From Streptomyces rimosus subsp. rimosus (lineage in GTDB: Bacteria; Actinomycetota; Actinomycetes; Streptomycetales; Streptomycetaceae), in NCBI RefSeq assembly GCF_000720725.1, contig NZ_JOCQ01000008.1, positions 62,001 to 126,000 of the forward strand: a stretch of DNA of 64,000 nt, given 5' to 3'. A model generated the notes under the pieces. The model was not told where the DNA came from. It saw nothing but the letters and a program-made list of their open reading frames with translations, and made no database searches. Shown one piece after another: positions 47,543-58,898 of this stretch (its first letter is position 1; every line of letters begins with the position of its first letter). The position numbers were made by a program, and so were the translations under genes.

Positions 47543-49810
47543 TTACTTCACCGGCTCCGGCTCCGGCGCGTCCGTCGCGGCTTCCTCGCCCGCCGGGTCG
47601 ACCGGGGTCTTGACGGAGTCCAGCAGCAGCTGGGCCACGTCCACGACCTGGACGGACTCCTTGGCCTGCCCGTCGTTCTTCTTGCCGTTGACCGAGTCGG
47701 TCAGCATGACCAGGCAGAACGGGCAGGCAGTGGAGACGATGTCCGGGTTCAGGGACAGGGCCTCGTCGACGCGCTCGTTGTTGATGCGCTTGCCGATCCG
47801 CTCCTCCATCCACATGCGCGCGCCGCCCGCGCCGCAGCAGAAGCCGCGCTCCTTGTGGCGGTGCATCTCCTCGTTGCGCAGGCCCGGCACCTTGGCGATG
47901 ATCTCGCGCGGCGGCGTGTAGACCTTGTTGTGGCGGCCCAGGTAGCAGGGGTCGTGGTACGTGATCAGGCCCTCGACCGGGGTGACGGGGATCAGCTTGC
48001 CCTCGTCGATCAGGTGCTGGAGCAGCTGGGTGTGGTGGATGACCTCGTACTCGCCGCCGAGCTGCGGGTACTCGTTCGCGATCGTGTTGAAGCAGTGCGG
48101 GCAGGTCGCGACGATCTTCTTCGCGGACTTCGGCTTCTTCGTCGCCGGGTCCTCGTCGTCCTCGCCGAAGGCCGCGTTGAGCGAGGCGACGTTCTCCGCG
48201 CCCAGCTGCTGGAACAGGAACTCGTTGCCCAGCCGGCGCGGGGAGTCACCGGTGCACTTCTCGTCGCCGCCCATGATCGCGAACTTCACGCCCGCGATGT
48301 GCAGCAGCTCGGCGAACGCCTTGGTGGTCTTCTTGGCGCGGTCCTCCAGGGCGCCCGCGCAGCCGACCCAGTACAGGTACTCGACCTCGGTGAGGTCCTC
48401 GACGTCCTTGCCGACGACCGGGACCTCGAAGTCGACCTCCTTGGTCCACGCCAGGCGCTGCTTCTTGGCCAGGCCCCAGGGGTTGCCCTTCTTCTCCAGG
48501 TTCTTCAGCATCGTGCCGGCCTCGCTGGGGAAGCTCGACTCGATCATGACCTGGTAGCGGCGCATGTCCACGATGTGGTCGATGTGCTCGATGTCGACCG
48601 GGCACTGCTCGACGCAGGCGCCGCAGGTGGTGCAGGACCACAGGACGTCCGGGTCGATGACGCCGCCCTCTTCGAGGGTGCCGATCAGCGGGCGCTCGGC
48701 CTCGGCCAGCGCCGCCGCGGGCACGTCCTTGAGCTGGGCCTCGGTCGCCTTCTCGGCGCCCTCCTCGTCCTTGCCGCCACCGGCGAGCAGGTACGGGGCC
48801 TTGGCGTGCGCGTGGTCGCGCAGCGCCATGATCAGCAGCTTCGGCGACAGCGGCTTGCCGGTGTTCCAGGCGGGGCACTGCGACTGGCAGCGGCCGCACT
48901 CGGTGCAGGTGGAGAAGTCGAGCAGGCCCTTCCAGGAGAAGTGCTCGATCTGGGAGACGCCGAACTGGTCGTCCTCGCCCGGGTCCTCGAAGTCGATCGG
49001 CTTGCCCGCGCTGGTCATCGGCTGGAGCGCGCCGAGCGCCACGTCACCGGAGGCCTCGCGCTTGAACCAGATGTTCGGGAAGGCCAGGAAGCGGTGCCAG
49101 GCCACGCCCATGTCGGTCTTCAGCGCGACCGTGATCATCCAGATGAAGGACGTGGCGATCTTCAGGCCGGCGAAGAAGTAGGTGAGGTTCTGGAGCGTCG
49201 AGACGTCCATGCCCTCCAGCCAGGAGACCACCGGGTACGAGATGAAGAACGAGGCCTCGTAGCCGTCCACGTGGTGCTGGGCGCCCTCCAGCGCGTGCAG
49301 CATGAAGATGCAGACGCCGACGATCAGGATGACGGCCTCGACGAAGTACGCCTGGCCGAAGTTGGAGCCGGCGAAGCGGGACTTGCGGCCCGGGCCGCCC
49401 GGCCTGCTCAGCTGCCGGATGCCGATCAGGACCAGGATGCCGAGCACCGTCATGGTGCCGATGAACTCGACGAAGACGTTGTACGGCGCCCACTCCCCGA
49501 TGACGGGCAGCAGCCAGTCGGCCTTGAAGAGCTGGCCGATGGCGTTGACGATCGTCAGCAGCAGCGAGAAGAAGCCCACCGCCACGAACCAGTGCGCCGC
49601 GCCGACGATGCCCCACTTGTTCATACGCGTGTGGCCGAGGAACTCCTTGACCACCGTGACCGTGCGTTGCGTCGGGTCGTCGGTCCGGGTGCCGGCCGGT
49701 ACGGGCTGGCCGAGCCGCAGCTGCCGGACGATCTGCAGGATGGCACGGCCGAACAGTGCGACGCCGACCGCGATTAGGACCAGCGACACGATGATCGCGG
49801 CGAGTTGCAT
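47543..49810 (-). CDS. etfD: EtfD-like membrane iron-sulfur oxidoreductase
   Basis: A 755-residue protein from ATG 49810 (GGAG at seven bases). The first 270 residues hold about six membrane helices like a respiratory cytochrome b-type subunit. Two [4Fe-4S] motifs follow (CTECGRCQSQCP and CTTCGACVEQCP), then two CCG domains (CPHCFNT, and CCGAGGARMW). This is the architecture of mycobacterial EtfD (Rv0338c), which passes electrons from electron-transfer flavoprotein to menaquinone during fatty-acid oxidation. The symbol is given by this similarity. A TTACT-N4-AGTAA palindrome about 106 bases upstream may be its operator. Confidence 0.92.
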   Translation of the reverse strand: MQLAAIIVSLVLIAVGVALFGRAILQIVRQLRLGQPVPAGTRTDDPTQRTVTVVKEFLGHTRMNKWGIVGAAHWFVAVGFFSLLLTIVNAIGQLFKADWLLPVIGEWAPYNVFVEFIGTMTVLGILVLIGIRQLSRPGGPGRKSRFAGSNFGQAYFVEAVILIVGVCIFMLHALEGAQHHVDGYEASFFISYPVVSWLEGMDVSTLQNLTYFFAGLKIATSFIWMITVALKTDMGVAWHRFLAFPNIWFKREASGDVALGALQPMTSAGKPIDFEDPGEDDQFGVSQIEHFSWKGLLDFSTCTECGRCQSQCPAWNTGKPLSPKLLIMALRDHAHAKAPYLLAGGGKDEEGAEKATEAQLKDVPAAALAEAERPLIGTLEEGGVIDPDVLWSCTTCGACVEQCPVDIEHIDHIVDMRRYQVMIESSFPSEAGTMLKNLEKKGNPWGLAKKQRLAWTKEVDFEVPVVGKDVEDLTEVEYLYWVGCAGALEDRAKKTTKAFAELLHIAGVKFAIMGGDEKCTGDSPRRLGNEFLFQQLGAENVASLNAAFGEDDEDPATKKPKSAKKIVATCPHCFNTIANEYPQLGGEYEVIHHTQLLQHLIDEGKLIPVTPVEGLITYHDPCYLGRHNKVYTPPREIIAKVPGLRNEEMHRHKERGFCCGAGGARMWMEERIGKRINNERVDEALSLNPDIVSTACPFCLVMLTDSVNGKKNDGQAKESVQVVDVAQLLLDSVKTPVDPAGEEAATDAPEPEPVK

Positions 49811-49915
49811 GGGTGGCTCCTCGGGCCTGCGAGTGCGGGGGTTACGGGGAATACTTGAGGGGCTGCGCGTACATACGAGGGGTACGCGGAGTCCGCGGTA
49901 CAAGGACTACAGCGA

Positions 49916-49929
49916 TTACTAAGCAGTAA
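49916..49929. promoter_or_regulatory. TTACT-N4-AGTAA palindrome upstream of the EtfD-like gene
   Basis: A perfect 5-4-5 inverted repeat, TTACTAAGCAGTAA. Its layout is shared with the site before the lipase gene at 40083. It resembles operators of TetR-type regulators of fatty-acid metabolism, though the regulator is not in view. Confidence 0.5.
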
Positions 49930-50069
49930 CTTTTCGGGTCTGCGCTGAGGTTACCCAGTATCCCGAGCCCCATGAAGCCGCCCGGCCGGTGATCTGTGTC
50001 GCGCAGGCAACCCTTCGTGGGCGCCGCCGCGTCCCCCACACTGGGAGTGACGAGGCATCCGACATAAAA

Positions 50070-50142
50070 GTTGAGTGAGGCTGGCTCAGGTCAATTGACA
50101 GGGCGCCGGGCGTGCTGCACCCTTGAGCCTGTTCCACTCAAG
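50070..50142 (+). promoter_or_regulatory. dnaK operon promoter with two HAIR (HspR) operators
   Basis: HspR binds inverted repeats of the form CTTGAGT-N7-ACTCAAG. One near-perfect copy lies at 50122-50142 (CTTGAGC-N7-ACTCAAG), just 16 bases before the dnaK ATG. A weaker copy lies at 50070-50090 (GTTGAGT-N7-GCTCAGG). TTGACA at 50095-50100 is a likely -35 between them. Heat would release HspR and induce the operon, which itself encodes HspR. Confidence 0.9.
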
Positions 50143-50158
50143 TCATGGAGGAATCGAA

Positions 50159-52024
50159 ATGGCACGTGCGGTCGGCATCGACCTGGGCACGACGAACTCC
50201 GTCGTCAGTGTTCTCGAAGGCGGTGAGCCCACCGTCATCACCAACGCCGAGGGCGCCAGGACCACGCCGTCCGTCGTCGCCTTCGCCAAGAACGGCGAGG
50301 TGCTGGTCGGCGAGGTCGCCAAGCGCCAGGCGGTCACCAACGTCGACAGGACGATCCGTTCGGTCAAGCGCCACATGGGCACTGACTGGAAGGTCAACCT
50401 GGACGGCAAGGACTTCAACCCGCAGCAGATGAGCGCCTTCATCCTGCAGAAGCTCAAGCGGGACGCCGAGGCCTACCTGGGCGAGAAGGTCACCGACGCG
50501 GTCATCACCGTCCCGGCGTACTTCAACGACTCCGAGCGCCAGGCCACCAAGGAGGCCGGCGAGATCGCGGGTCTGAACGTCCTGCGCATCGTCAACGAGC
50601 CCACCGCCGCGGCCCTGGCCTACGGCCTGGAGAAGGACGACCAGACCATCCTGGTCTTCGACCTCGGTGGCGGTACCTTCGACGTCTCGCTGCTGGAGAT
50701 CGGCGACGGTGTCGTCGAGGTCAAGGCCACCAACGGTGACAACCACCTCGGTGGTGACGACTGGGACCAGCGCGTCGTCGACTACCTGGTCAAGCAGTTC
50801 CAGAACGGCCACGGCGTCGACCTCTCCAAGGACAAGATGGCGCTCCAGCGCCTGCGCGAGGCCGCGGAGAAGGCGAAGATCGAGCTGTCCTCGTCCACCG
50901 AGACGACGATCAACCTGCCCTACATCACCGCCTCCGCCGAGGGCCCGCTGCACCTGGACGAGAAGCTCACCCGGGCGCAGTTCCAGCAGCTCACCTCGGA
51001 CCTCCTGGAGCGCTGCAAGACCCCGTTCCACAACGTGATCAAGGACGCCGGCATCGAGCTGTCCGAGATCGACCACGTGGTCCTGGTCGGCGGCTCCACC
51101 CGTATGCCGGCCGTCGCCGAGCTGGTCAAGGAGCTGACCGGCGGCAAGGACGCCAACAAGGGCGTCAACCCGGACGAGGTCGTCGCCATCGGCGCGTCGC
51201 TGCAGGCCGGTGTCCTCAAGGGTGAGGTCAAGGACGTCCTCCTGCTGGACGTCACCCCGCTGTCCCTCGGTATCGAGACCAAGGGCGGCATCATGACCAA
51301 GCTCATCGAGCGGAACACGACGATCCCGACCAAGCGCTCGGAGATCTTCACCACCGCCGAGGACAACCAGCCCTCCGTGCAGATCCAGGTCTACCAGGGC
51401 GAGCGCGAGATCGCGGCGTACAACAAGAAGCTCGGCATGTTCGAGCTGACCGGTCTGCCCCCGGCCCCGCGCGGCGTGCCGCAGATCGAGGTCACCTTCG
51501 ACATCGACGCGAACGGCATCATGCACGTCGCGGCGAAGGACCTCGGCACCGGCAAGGAGCAGAAGATGACCGTCACCGGCGGCTCCTCGCTGCCGAAGGA
51601 CGAGGTCGACCGGATGCGCCAGGAGGCCGAGCAGTACGCGGACGAGGACCACCGCCGCCGCGAGGCCGCCGAGTCCCGCAACCAGGGCGAGCAGCTCGTC
51701 TACCAGACGGAGAAGTTCCTCAAGGACAACGAGGAGAAGGTCCCCGCCGAGGTGAAGACCGAGGTCGAGACCGCCGTCGCCGAGCTGAAGGAGAAGCTCA
51801 AGGGCGAGGACACGGCCGAGATCCGCACCGCGACCGAGAAGGTCGCCGCGGTCAGCCAGAAGCTGGGCCAGGCCATGTACGCCGACGCCCAGGGCGCCGG
51901 CGCCGCGGGCGGTGCCGAGGGCGCCGCCGGTGCCGCGGGCGGCCAGCAGGCCAAGCCCGAGGACGACGTGGTCGACGCCGAGATCGTGGACGACGAGAAG
52001 CCGAAGAAGGACGGTGCCGCGTGA
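50159..52024 (+). CDS. dnaK: Chaperone DnaK (Hsp70)
   Basis: A 621-residue Hsp70 starting at ATG 50159 behind GGAGG. The ATPase domain opens GIDLGTTNSVVSVLEGG, with FDLGGGTFDVSLLE and VLVGGSTRMPAV. The substrate domain follows (LLDVTPLSLGIETKGG), then a helical lid and an Ala/Gly-rich tail ending in a charged segment. It refolds proteins with DnaJ and GrpE, and in streptomycetes also acts as co-repressor with HspR. The grpE gene overlaps its stop by four bases. Confidence 0.99.
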   Translation: MARAVGIDLGTTNSVVSVLEGGEPTVITNAEGARTTPSVVAFAKNGEVLVGEVAKRQAVTNVDRTIRSVKRHMGTDWKVNLDGKDFNPQQMSAFILQKLKRDAEAYLGEKVTDAVITVPAYFNDSERQATKEAGEIAGLNVLRIVNEPTAAALAYGLEKDDQTILVFDLGGGTFDVSLLEIGDGVVEVKATNGDNHLGGDDWDQRVVDYLVKQFQNGHGVDLSKDKMALQRLREAAEKAKIELSSSTETTINLPYITASAEGPLHLDEKLTRAQFQQLTSDLLERCKTPFHNVIKDAGIELSEIDHVVLVGGSTRMPAVAELVKELTGGKDANKGVNPDEVVAIGASLQAGVLKGEVKDVLLLDVTPLSLGIETKGGIMTKLIERNTTIPTKRSEIFTTAEDNQPSVQIQVYQGEREIAAYNKKLGMFELTGLPPAPRGVPQIEVTFDIDANGIMHVAAKDLGTGKEQKMTVTGGSSLPKDEVDRMRQEAEQYADEDHRRREAAESRNQGEQLVYQTEKFLKDNEEKVPAEVKTEVETAVAELKEKLKGEDTAEIRTATEKVAAVSQKLGQAMYADAQGAGAAGGAEGAAGAAGGQQAKPEDDVVDAEIVDDEKPKKDGAA

Positions 52025-52680
52025 CGGAGGAGACTCCGGGCTTCGAGGAGAAGCCCGACGTCCCCGCCGATGCCGCCCAGACCCCTGATGACGCGGCGCA
52101 GGCCGAGTCCGCCGACACGGCGGGCTCGGCCCCGGCCGGGGATGCGAACCAGGACGTAGCTCTCACGGCGCAGTTGGACCAGGTGCGTACCGCGCTCAAC
52201 GAGCGCACCGCGGACCTCCAGCGGCTCCAGGCGGAGTACCAGAACTACCGTCGCCGGGTGGAGCGGGACCGGGTGTCGGTGAAGGAGATCGCCGCGGCGA
52301 ATCTGCTCACCGAGCTGCTGCCCGTGCTCGACGACGTCGGCCGGGCCCGGGAGCACGGCGAGCTGGTCGGCGGCTTCAAGTCGGTGGCCGAGTCGCTGGA
52401 GACCGTGGTCGCGAAGCTGGGCCTCCAGCAGTTCGGCAAGGAGGGCGAGCCCTTCGACCCGACGATCCACGAGGCGCTGATGCACTCCTACGCTCCGGAT
52501 GTCACGGAGACCACGTGCGTCGCCATCCTCCAGCCGGGGTATCGCATCGGTGAACGAACGATCCGCCCCGCGCGGGTCGCGGTGGCCGAGCCGCAGCCGG
52601 GCGCGCAGTCCGGCAAGGCCGCCTCGGAGGACGACGCCAAGGCTTCGGACGAGGAGAGCGGTGGCCCGGACGAGGGCTGA
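52021..52680 (+). CDS. grpE: Nucleotide exchange factor GrpE
   Basis: A 219-residue protein starting at GTG 52021, overlapping the dnaK stop by four bases. After an acidic, low-complexity N-terminus comes the long coiled-coil helix (LQRLQAEYQNYRRRVERDR), then the GrpE beta-domain with FDPTIHEALM and VAILQPGYRIGERTIRPARV. It speeds ADP release from DnaK. The tail is again acidic, as in other actinobacterial GrpE proteins. Confidence 0.98.
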   Translation: MTEETPGFEEKPDVPADAAQTPDDAAQAESADTAGSAPAGDANQDVALTAQLDQVRTALNERTADLQRLQAEYQNYRRRVERDRVSVKEIAAANLLTELLPVLDDVGRAREHGELVGGFKSVAESLETVVAKLGLQQFGKEGEPFDPTIHEALMHSYAPDVTETTCVAILQPGYRIGERTIRPARVAVAEPQPGAQSGKAASEDDAKASDEESGGPDEG

Positions 52681-52722
52681 CGCGGCGGCGCAGGAAGCAG
52701 TACGGGAGGAGGGACGTCGGGG

Positions 52723-53898
52723 ATGAACACCAAGGACTTCGTGGAGAAGGACTACTACAAGGTCCTCGGCGTCCCGAAGGACGCCACCGAGGCGGAGATC
52801 AAGAAGGCGTACCGCAAGCTGGCCCGGGAGTTCCACCCGGACGCCAACAAGGGCGACGCCAAGGCCGAGGAGCGCTTCAAGGAGATCTCCGAGGCCAACG
52901 ACATCCTCGGTGACCCCAAGCGCCGCAAGGAGTACGACGAGGCGCGGGCGCTGTTCGGCAACGGCGGCTTCCGCGCCGGCCCCGGCGGCGCCGGTGGCGG
53001 ATCGTTCAACTTCGACCTGGGCGACCTCTTCGGAGGCGGCGCCCAGGGCGGCTCGGCGGGCGGCGGCTTCGGCGGCGGGCTCGGCGACGTCTTCGGCGGC
53101 CTGTTCAACCGCGGCGGTGGCACGCGTACACAGCCGCGCCGCGGCCAGGACGTCGAGTCCGAGGTGACGCTCAGCTTCACCGAGGCGGCGGACGGGGCCA
53201 CGGTCCCGCTGCGGATGTCCAGCCAGGCGCCCTGCAAGGCGTGTTCGGGCACCGGCGACAAGAACGGCACGCCGCGCGTGTGCCCGACCTGCGTCGGCAC
53301 CGGACAGGTCAGCCGCGGCGGCGGTGGCGGCTTCTCGCTCACCGACCCGTGCGTGGACTGCAAGGGCCGCGGCCTGATAGCCGAGACGCCCTGCGACGTC
53401 TGCAAGGGCAGCGGGCGGGCGACCAGTTCGCGCACGATGCAGGTGCGCATCCCGGCGGGTGTCTCCGACGGGCAGCGCATCCGGCTGCGCGGCAAGGGCG
53501 CCCCGGGCGAGCGCGGCGGCCCGAACGGCGATCTGTACGTCGTCGTCCACGTCGACGCCCACCCGGTCTTCGGCCGCAAGGGTGACAACCTGACCGTCAC
53601 CGTCCCGGTCACCTTCCCGGAGGCGGCGCTGGGCGGCGAGGTGCGGGTGCCGACACTCGGCGGCCCGCCGGTGACGCTCAAACTGCCGGCCGGCACTCCC
53701 AACGGACGTACCATGCGCGTGCGCGGCAAAGGCGCGTCGCGCAAGGACGGCACCCGCGGCGACCTGCTGGTCACCGTCGAGGTGAGCGTCCCCAAGGATC
53801 TCGGCGACAAGGCACGTGAGTCGCTGGAGTCCTACCGCGAGGCGACCGCGGGCGAGGACCCGCGGGCGGAGCTGTTCCAGGCCGCGAAGGGAGCATGA
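52723..53898 (+). CDS. dnaJ: Chaperone DnaJ (type I Hsp40)
   Basis: A 391-residue protein. The J domain (1-70) has YYKVLGVPKDATEAEIKKAY and the HPD triad that stimulates DnaK's ATPase. A Gly/Phe-rich region follows, then four CxxCxGxG zinc repeats (CKACSGTG, CPTCVGTG, CVDCKGRG, CDVCKGSG) and the C-terminal substrate-binding domain. It has all type I elements. The hspR gene starts four bases inside its 3' end, continuing the coupled operon. Confidence 0.98.
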   Translation: MNTKDFVEKDYYKVLGVPKDATEAEIKKAYRKLAREFHPDANKGDAKAEERFKEISEANDILGDPKRRKEYDEARALFGNGGFRAGPGGAGGGSFNFDLGDLFGGGAQGGSAGGGFGGGLGDVFGGLFNRGGGTRTQPRRGQDVESEVTLSFTEAADGATVPLRMSSQAPCKACSGTGDKNGTPRVCPTCVGTGQVSRGGGGGFSLTDPCVDCKGRGLIAETPCDVCKGSGRATSSRTMQVRIPAGVSDGQRIRLRGKGAPGERGGPNGDLYVVVHVDAHPVFGRKGDNLTVTVPVTFPEAALGGEVRVPTLGGPPVTLKLPAGTPNGRTMRVRGKGASRKDGTRGDLLVTVEVSVPKDLGDKARESLESYREATAGEDPRAELFQAAKGA

Positions 53899-54356
53899 GT
53901 CGGATGGATGGCCGGGGCGGGCGTCGGAACCCGTATGAACTGACCGAAGAGTCGCCGGTGTACGTCATCTCCGTCGCGGCTCAGCTCTCCGGCCTGCATC
54001 CGCAGACCCTGCGGCAGTACGACCGGCTGGGCCTGGTCTCGCCCGACCGTACGGCGGGCCGCGGCCGGCGCTATTCGGCCCGGGACATCGAACTGCTCCG
54101 GGAAGTGCAGCGGTTGTCGCAGGACGAGGGCATCAACCTCGCCGGCATCAAGCGCATCATCGAACTGGAGAACCAGGTCACGGCCCTGCGCCAGCGGGTC
54201 GCCGAGCTCCAGCACGCGGTCGAGGGCGCGGCTGCCGCCATGCAGCAGCGGGAGGCGGCCGTGCATGCCTCGTACCGCCGGGACCTGGTGCCCTATCAGG
54301 AGGTGCAGCAGACCGGCGCGCTGGTCGTGTGGCGCCCGAAGAAGCGGTCCGAGTAG
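53895..54356 (+). CDS. hspR: Heat-shock repressor HspR (MerR family)
   Basis: A 153-residue regulator overlapping dnaJ by four bases. The MerR-type helix-turn-helix (YVISVAAQLSGLHPQTLRQY, followed by GLVSPDRTAGRGRRYS) is near the N-terminus. A helix with heptad-like ENQVTALRQRVAELQHAV and a short hydrophobic C-terminus follow. It represses the dnaK operon and clpB through HAIR sites, both of which occur in this window (50122 and 55989). A strong terminator follows. Confidence 0.97.
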   Translation: MSRMDGRGGRRNPYELTEESPVYVISVAAQLSGLHPQTLRQYDRLGLVSPDRTAGRGRRYSARDIELLREVQRLSQDEGINLAGIKRIIELENQVTALRQRVAELQHAVEGAAAAMQQREAAVHASYRRDLVPYQEVQQTGALVVWRPKKRSE

Positions 54357-54372
54357 GCCGTCATCATCCGCG

Positions 54373-54419
54373 GGCGGCGGGGCCGGGATGCGCAGCGCGC
54401 CCCGGCCCCGCCGCCTTTT
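54373..54419 (+). terminator. Terminator of the dnaK operon
   Basis: Fifteen-base GC-rich arms (54373-54387 and 54401-54415, 13-base loop) followed by TTTT, 17 bases after the hspR stop. Confidence 0.92.
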
Positions 54420-54461
54420 CGCGATGTCCTGCGGGGCGTCCGGCGGGGAGTCCCGCGGGGG

Positions 54462-54866
54462 TCAGCAGCCGTTGTACCCGGCCGTCGGCATGGACAGACG
54501 GCGGTGTACGTGGGACTTCATCGCGCTGGTGTAGACCGGCTCGTCGTAGTCGGCAATCTCCAGCCGGACGCCGGCGGCGGCGCAGCGGGCGGTGAACTCG
54601 TCGGCCGAGGCGATGGCGTTCTCCAGGGCGCGGCGGTTGGGGGCGACGAAGACGTCGACCAGCCCGGCCTCCACGTCCTGCCACAGCGCGGCGTGGTCGG
54701 CGCGGAGCTGGTGCACGCTCAGCCGGCAGGTCAGGTCGTAGTCGCGGGCCTCGGCCCAGCGTGTGCACATGGCGTGCTGGCTGCGGTCGTCCACCAGGAA
54801 CGGGTCGTCGTCCAGCCCCGACAGCGGCATGAGGCAGGCGATGGCCGTCACTCGGACCGAGTTCAT
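54462..54866 (-). CDS. Hypothetical protein with resolvase-like helices
   Basis: A 134-residue protein from ATG 54866. The segment DDRSQHAMCTRWAEARDYDL and the later DVEAGLVDVFVAPNRRALENA are laid out like the catalytic domain of serine resolvases (the RSQ region, then the xxGxVDxVV strand), but the nucleophile Ser region and DNA-binding domain are missing. It may be a degenerate or repurposed recombinase fold. Its start overlaps the stop of the zinc-ribbon gene by four bases, so the two are co-translated. Confidence 0.75.
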   Translation of the reverse strand: MNSVRVTAIACLMPLSGLDDDPFLVDDRSQHAMCTRWAEARDYDLTCRLSVHQLRADHAALWQDVEAGLVDVFVAPNRRALENAIASADEFTARCAAAGVRLEIADYDEPVYTSAMKSHVHRRLSMPTAGYNGC

Positions 54867-55108
54867 CGTGCCCCCCGGGGCGTGGCGGGTGTGGGGGTGA
54901 CGATACCGCCGCGCGCGGACCGGGGTGGAGGGGCGGTGCCGGGTGGAGAGGCGTAACCGCACGCGTGGCAGATCGCCCAGCCGTCCTGGTTCACGGCGAG
55001 CTGGCCGCCGCAGCGGGGGCACAGTTCGGCGCGGGCGGGGCGGCGGGTGCAGGGGGAGCGGACGCCCGTACGGGCGGGGGCGGGTTCGGTGTGTGATGCA
55101 GACGCCAT
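54863..55108 (-). CDS. Small zinc-ribbon protein
   Basis: An 81-residue protein with GGAGA before ATG 55108. A single zinc ribbon, CPRCGG...CHACGY, lies at about residues 30-51; the rest is Ala/Pro/Arg-rich and probably disordered. It overlaps the resolvase-like gene by four bases. The pair looks like a small two-gene operon of unknown role, perhaps nucleic-acid binding. Confidence 0.8.
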   Translation of the reverse strand: MASASHTEPAPARTGVRSPCTRRPARAELCPRCGGQLAVNQDGWAICHACGYASPPGTAPPPRSARGGIVTPTPATPRGAR

Positions 55109-55247
55109 GCGCTCTCCAACAGCAGTTTTCCGCTCCGCGGGGTGCGCGGCGGGAGCGGTTGTCCCGCTTTCGGCTTAGCAGGGGGCGTGCGGCGGCGGAA
55201 GCGCGCCGTCCGAATCCGGCCAGGTACGGACCTGGCCGGTCGGTGCC

Positions 55248-55652
55248 CTACGCGCGGCCCAGCGCCCTGGTCACGGTGATCTCCACCATCACCCGGTCCG
55301 GCTTGGGCCTGGGGGTACGGCCGTACCGCTCGGCGTAGCGCCGTACCGCGTCCGCCACCACGTCGGCGTCCGTACGGATGCGGGCCACGCCCTCCAGGGT
55401 GGCCCACCGCTTGTGGTGCAGCTGGCACACCGCGACCCGGGCGCCGTCCGGGCCTCCGGCGAGGATGTGGCCGACCTTGGCACTGTCCTTGCGGGTGATC
55501 ACGCGGGCGATGCGCTGGTTGGCGTCGAAGGTGACGCCGACCGGGACGACGTGGGGGGTGCCGTCGGGGCGCAGGGTGGTCAGCGTGCACAGGTGGTGCT
55601 CGCTCCAGAAGGCGAGGTACTCGGGGCTGAGGTCGTCCAGGTCGTGGGCCAT
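55248..55652 (-). CDS. Pyridoxamine-5'-phosphate oxidase-like / F420-dependent protein
   Basis: A 134-residue split-barrel protein of the PNPOx-like superfamily: LAFWSEHHLCTLTTLRPDGTPHVVPVG, here the classic N-terminal strand pair, then RITRKDSAK-type binding residues and KRWATLEGVARI. Actinobacterial members of this size usually bind F420 or FMN and act as small oxidoreductases or biliverdin reductases. The cofactor and substrate are not decided by the sequence. It is alone and has its own promoter region shared with clpB. Confidence 0.88.
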   Translation of the reverse strand: MAHDLDDLSPEYLAFWSEHHLCTLTTLRPDGTPHVVPVGVTFDANQRIARVITRKDSAKVGHILAGGPDGARVAVCQLHHKRWATLEGVARIRTDADVVADAVRRYAERYGRTPRPKPDRVMVEITVTRALGRA

Positions 55653-55988
55653 GAGCGGAAGAGTAATCGGGGAACCTGTGGGGGCGCCGTGAGGAAGTTG
55701 TGCGAAGGAAAGGTGAAGGCGGCGTGGAGGTGTCGGGGAGATGCCGCGAAAGTGTCGTATGTCCTGGTGGGGCGCGGAAGGTCACGTCCGGTTCCGTACC
55801 GGCTCCGTCCTGCCGGACCCGGTACGACGGAGGCAGGTCGGACGGCCTGCCCGCGGTCGCGGCGGCGCCCGGCCGGTGGCCCCCGGTGACCGGCCGGAGG
55901 GAAACCGGTGGGGCGTGAACAGCATGGCCCGGCGCTCCGGGTGCACCCGTAGAAGGGCCGGAAGGCGCCGTACGCTGTCCGGAACGGC
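55653..55988. other. 336-base non-coding region between the PNPOx-like gene and clpB control site
   Basis: No credible gene seen. It must hold the promoter of the divergent PNPOx-like gene near 55660-55720. The rest shows only moderate inverted repeats and no RNA gene that I recognise. Confidence 0.5.
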
Positions 55989-56009
55989 CTTGAGTGGAAT
56001 AGACTCAAC
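55989..56009 (+). promoter_or_regulatory. HAIR operator for HspR before clpB
   Basis: CTTGAGT-N7-ACTCAAC, matching the HspR consensus at all but the final base, 107 bases before the clpB start. A second partial TTGAGC lies near 56021. clpB should therefore be induced together with the dnaK operon. Confidence 0.92.
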
Positions 56010-56115
56010 TTATCGCATGTTGAGCTGAGCAGGTTCGCCGCGCGCCGCGGCGCCGACGGGCACAACCGACCAGGGCAGACCGACCAGGCATCTGAGCACA
56101 AGGAGGAGCGGCCGA

Positions 56116-58755
<2,640 letters not shown>

Positions 58756-58898
58756 GGCGCACCGGAGCGGTCGCGGCGGGCCCGCCGCCGTCCGATCCGC
58801 CGGCCGGTTCGGCCCACAGCGGAGAGACGGCGGCGGGCTTGCCAGGACGGGGCCGGGATGGGGGAGGATGGCGAGGACCATACGAAGGGAATTCCACG

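Noticed and set aside
51700..53562. 620-residue minus-strand frame opposite dnaK-grpE-dnaJ
   Set aside because: It is low-complexity and lies antisense to well-identified heat-shock genes; third-position GC creates such frames.
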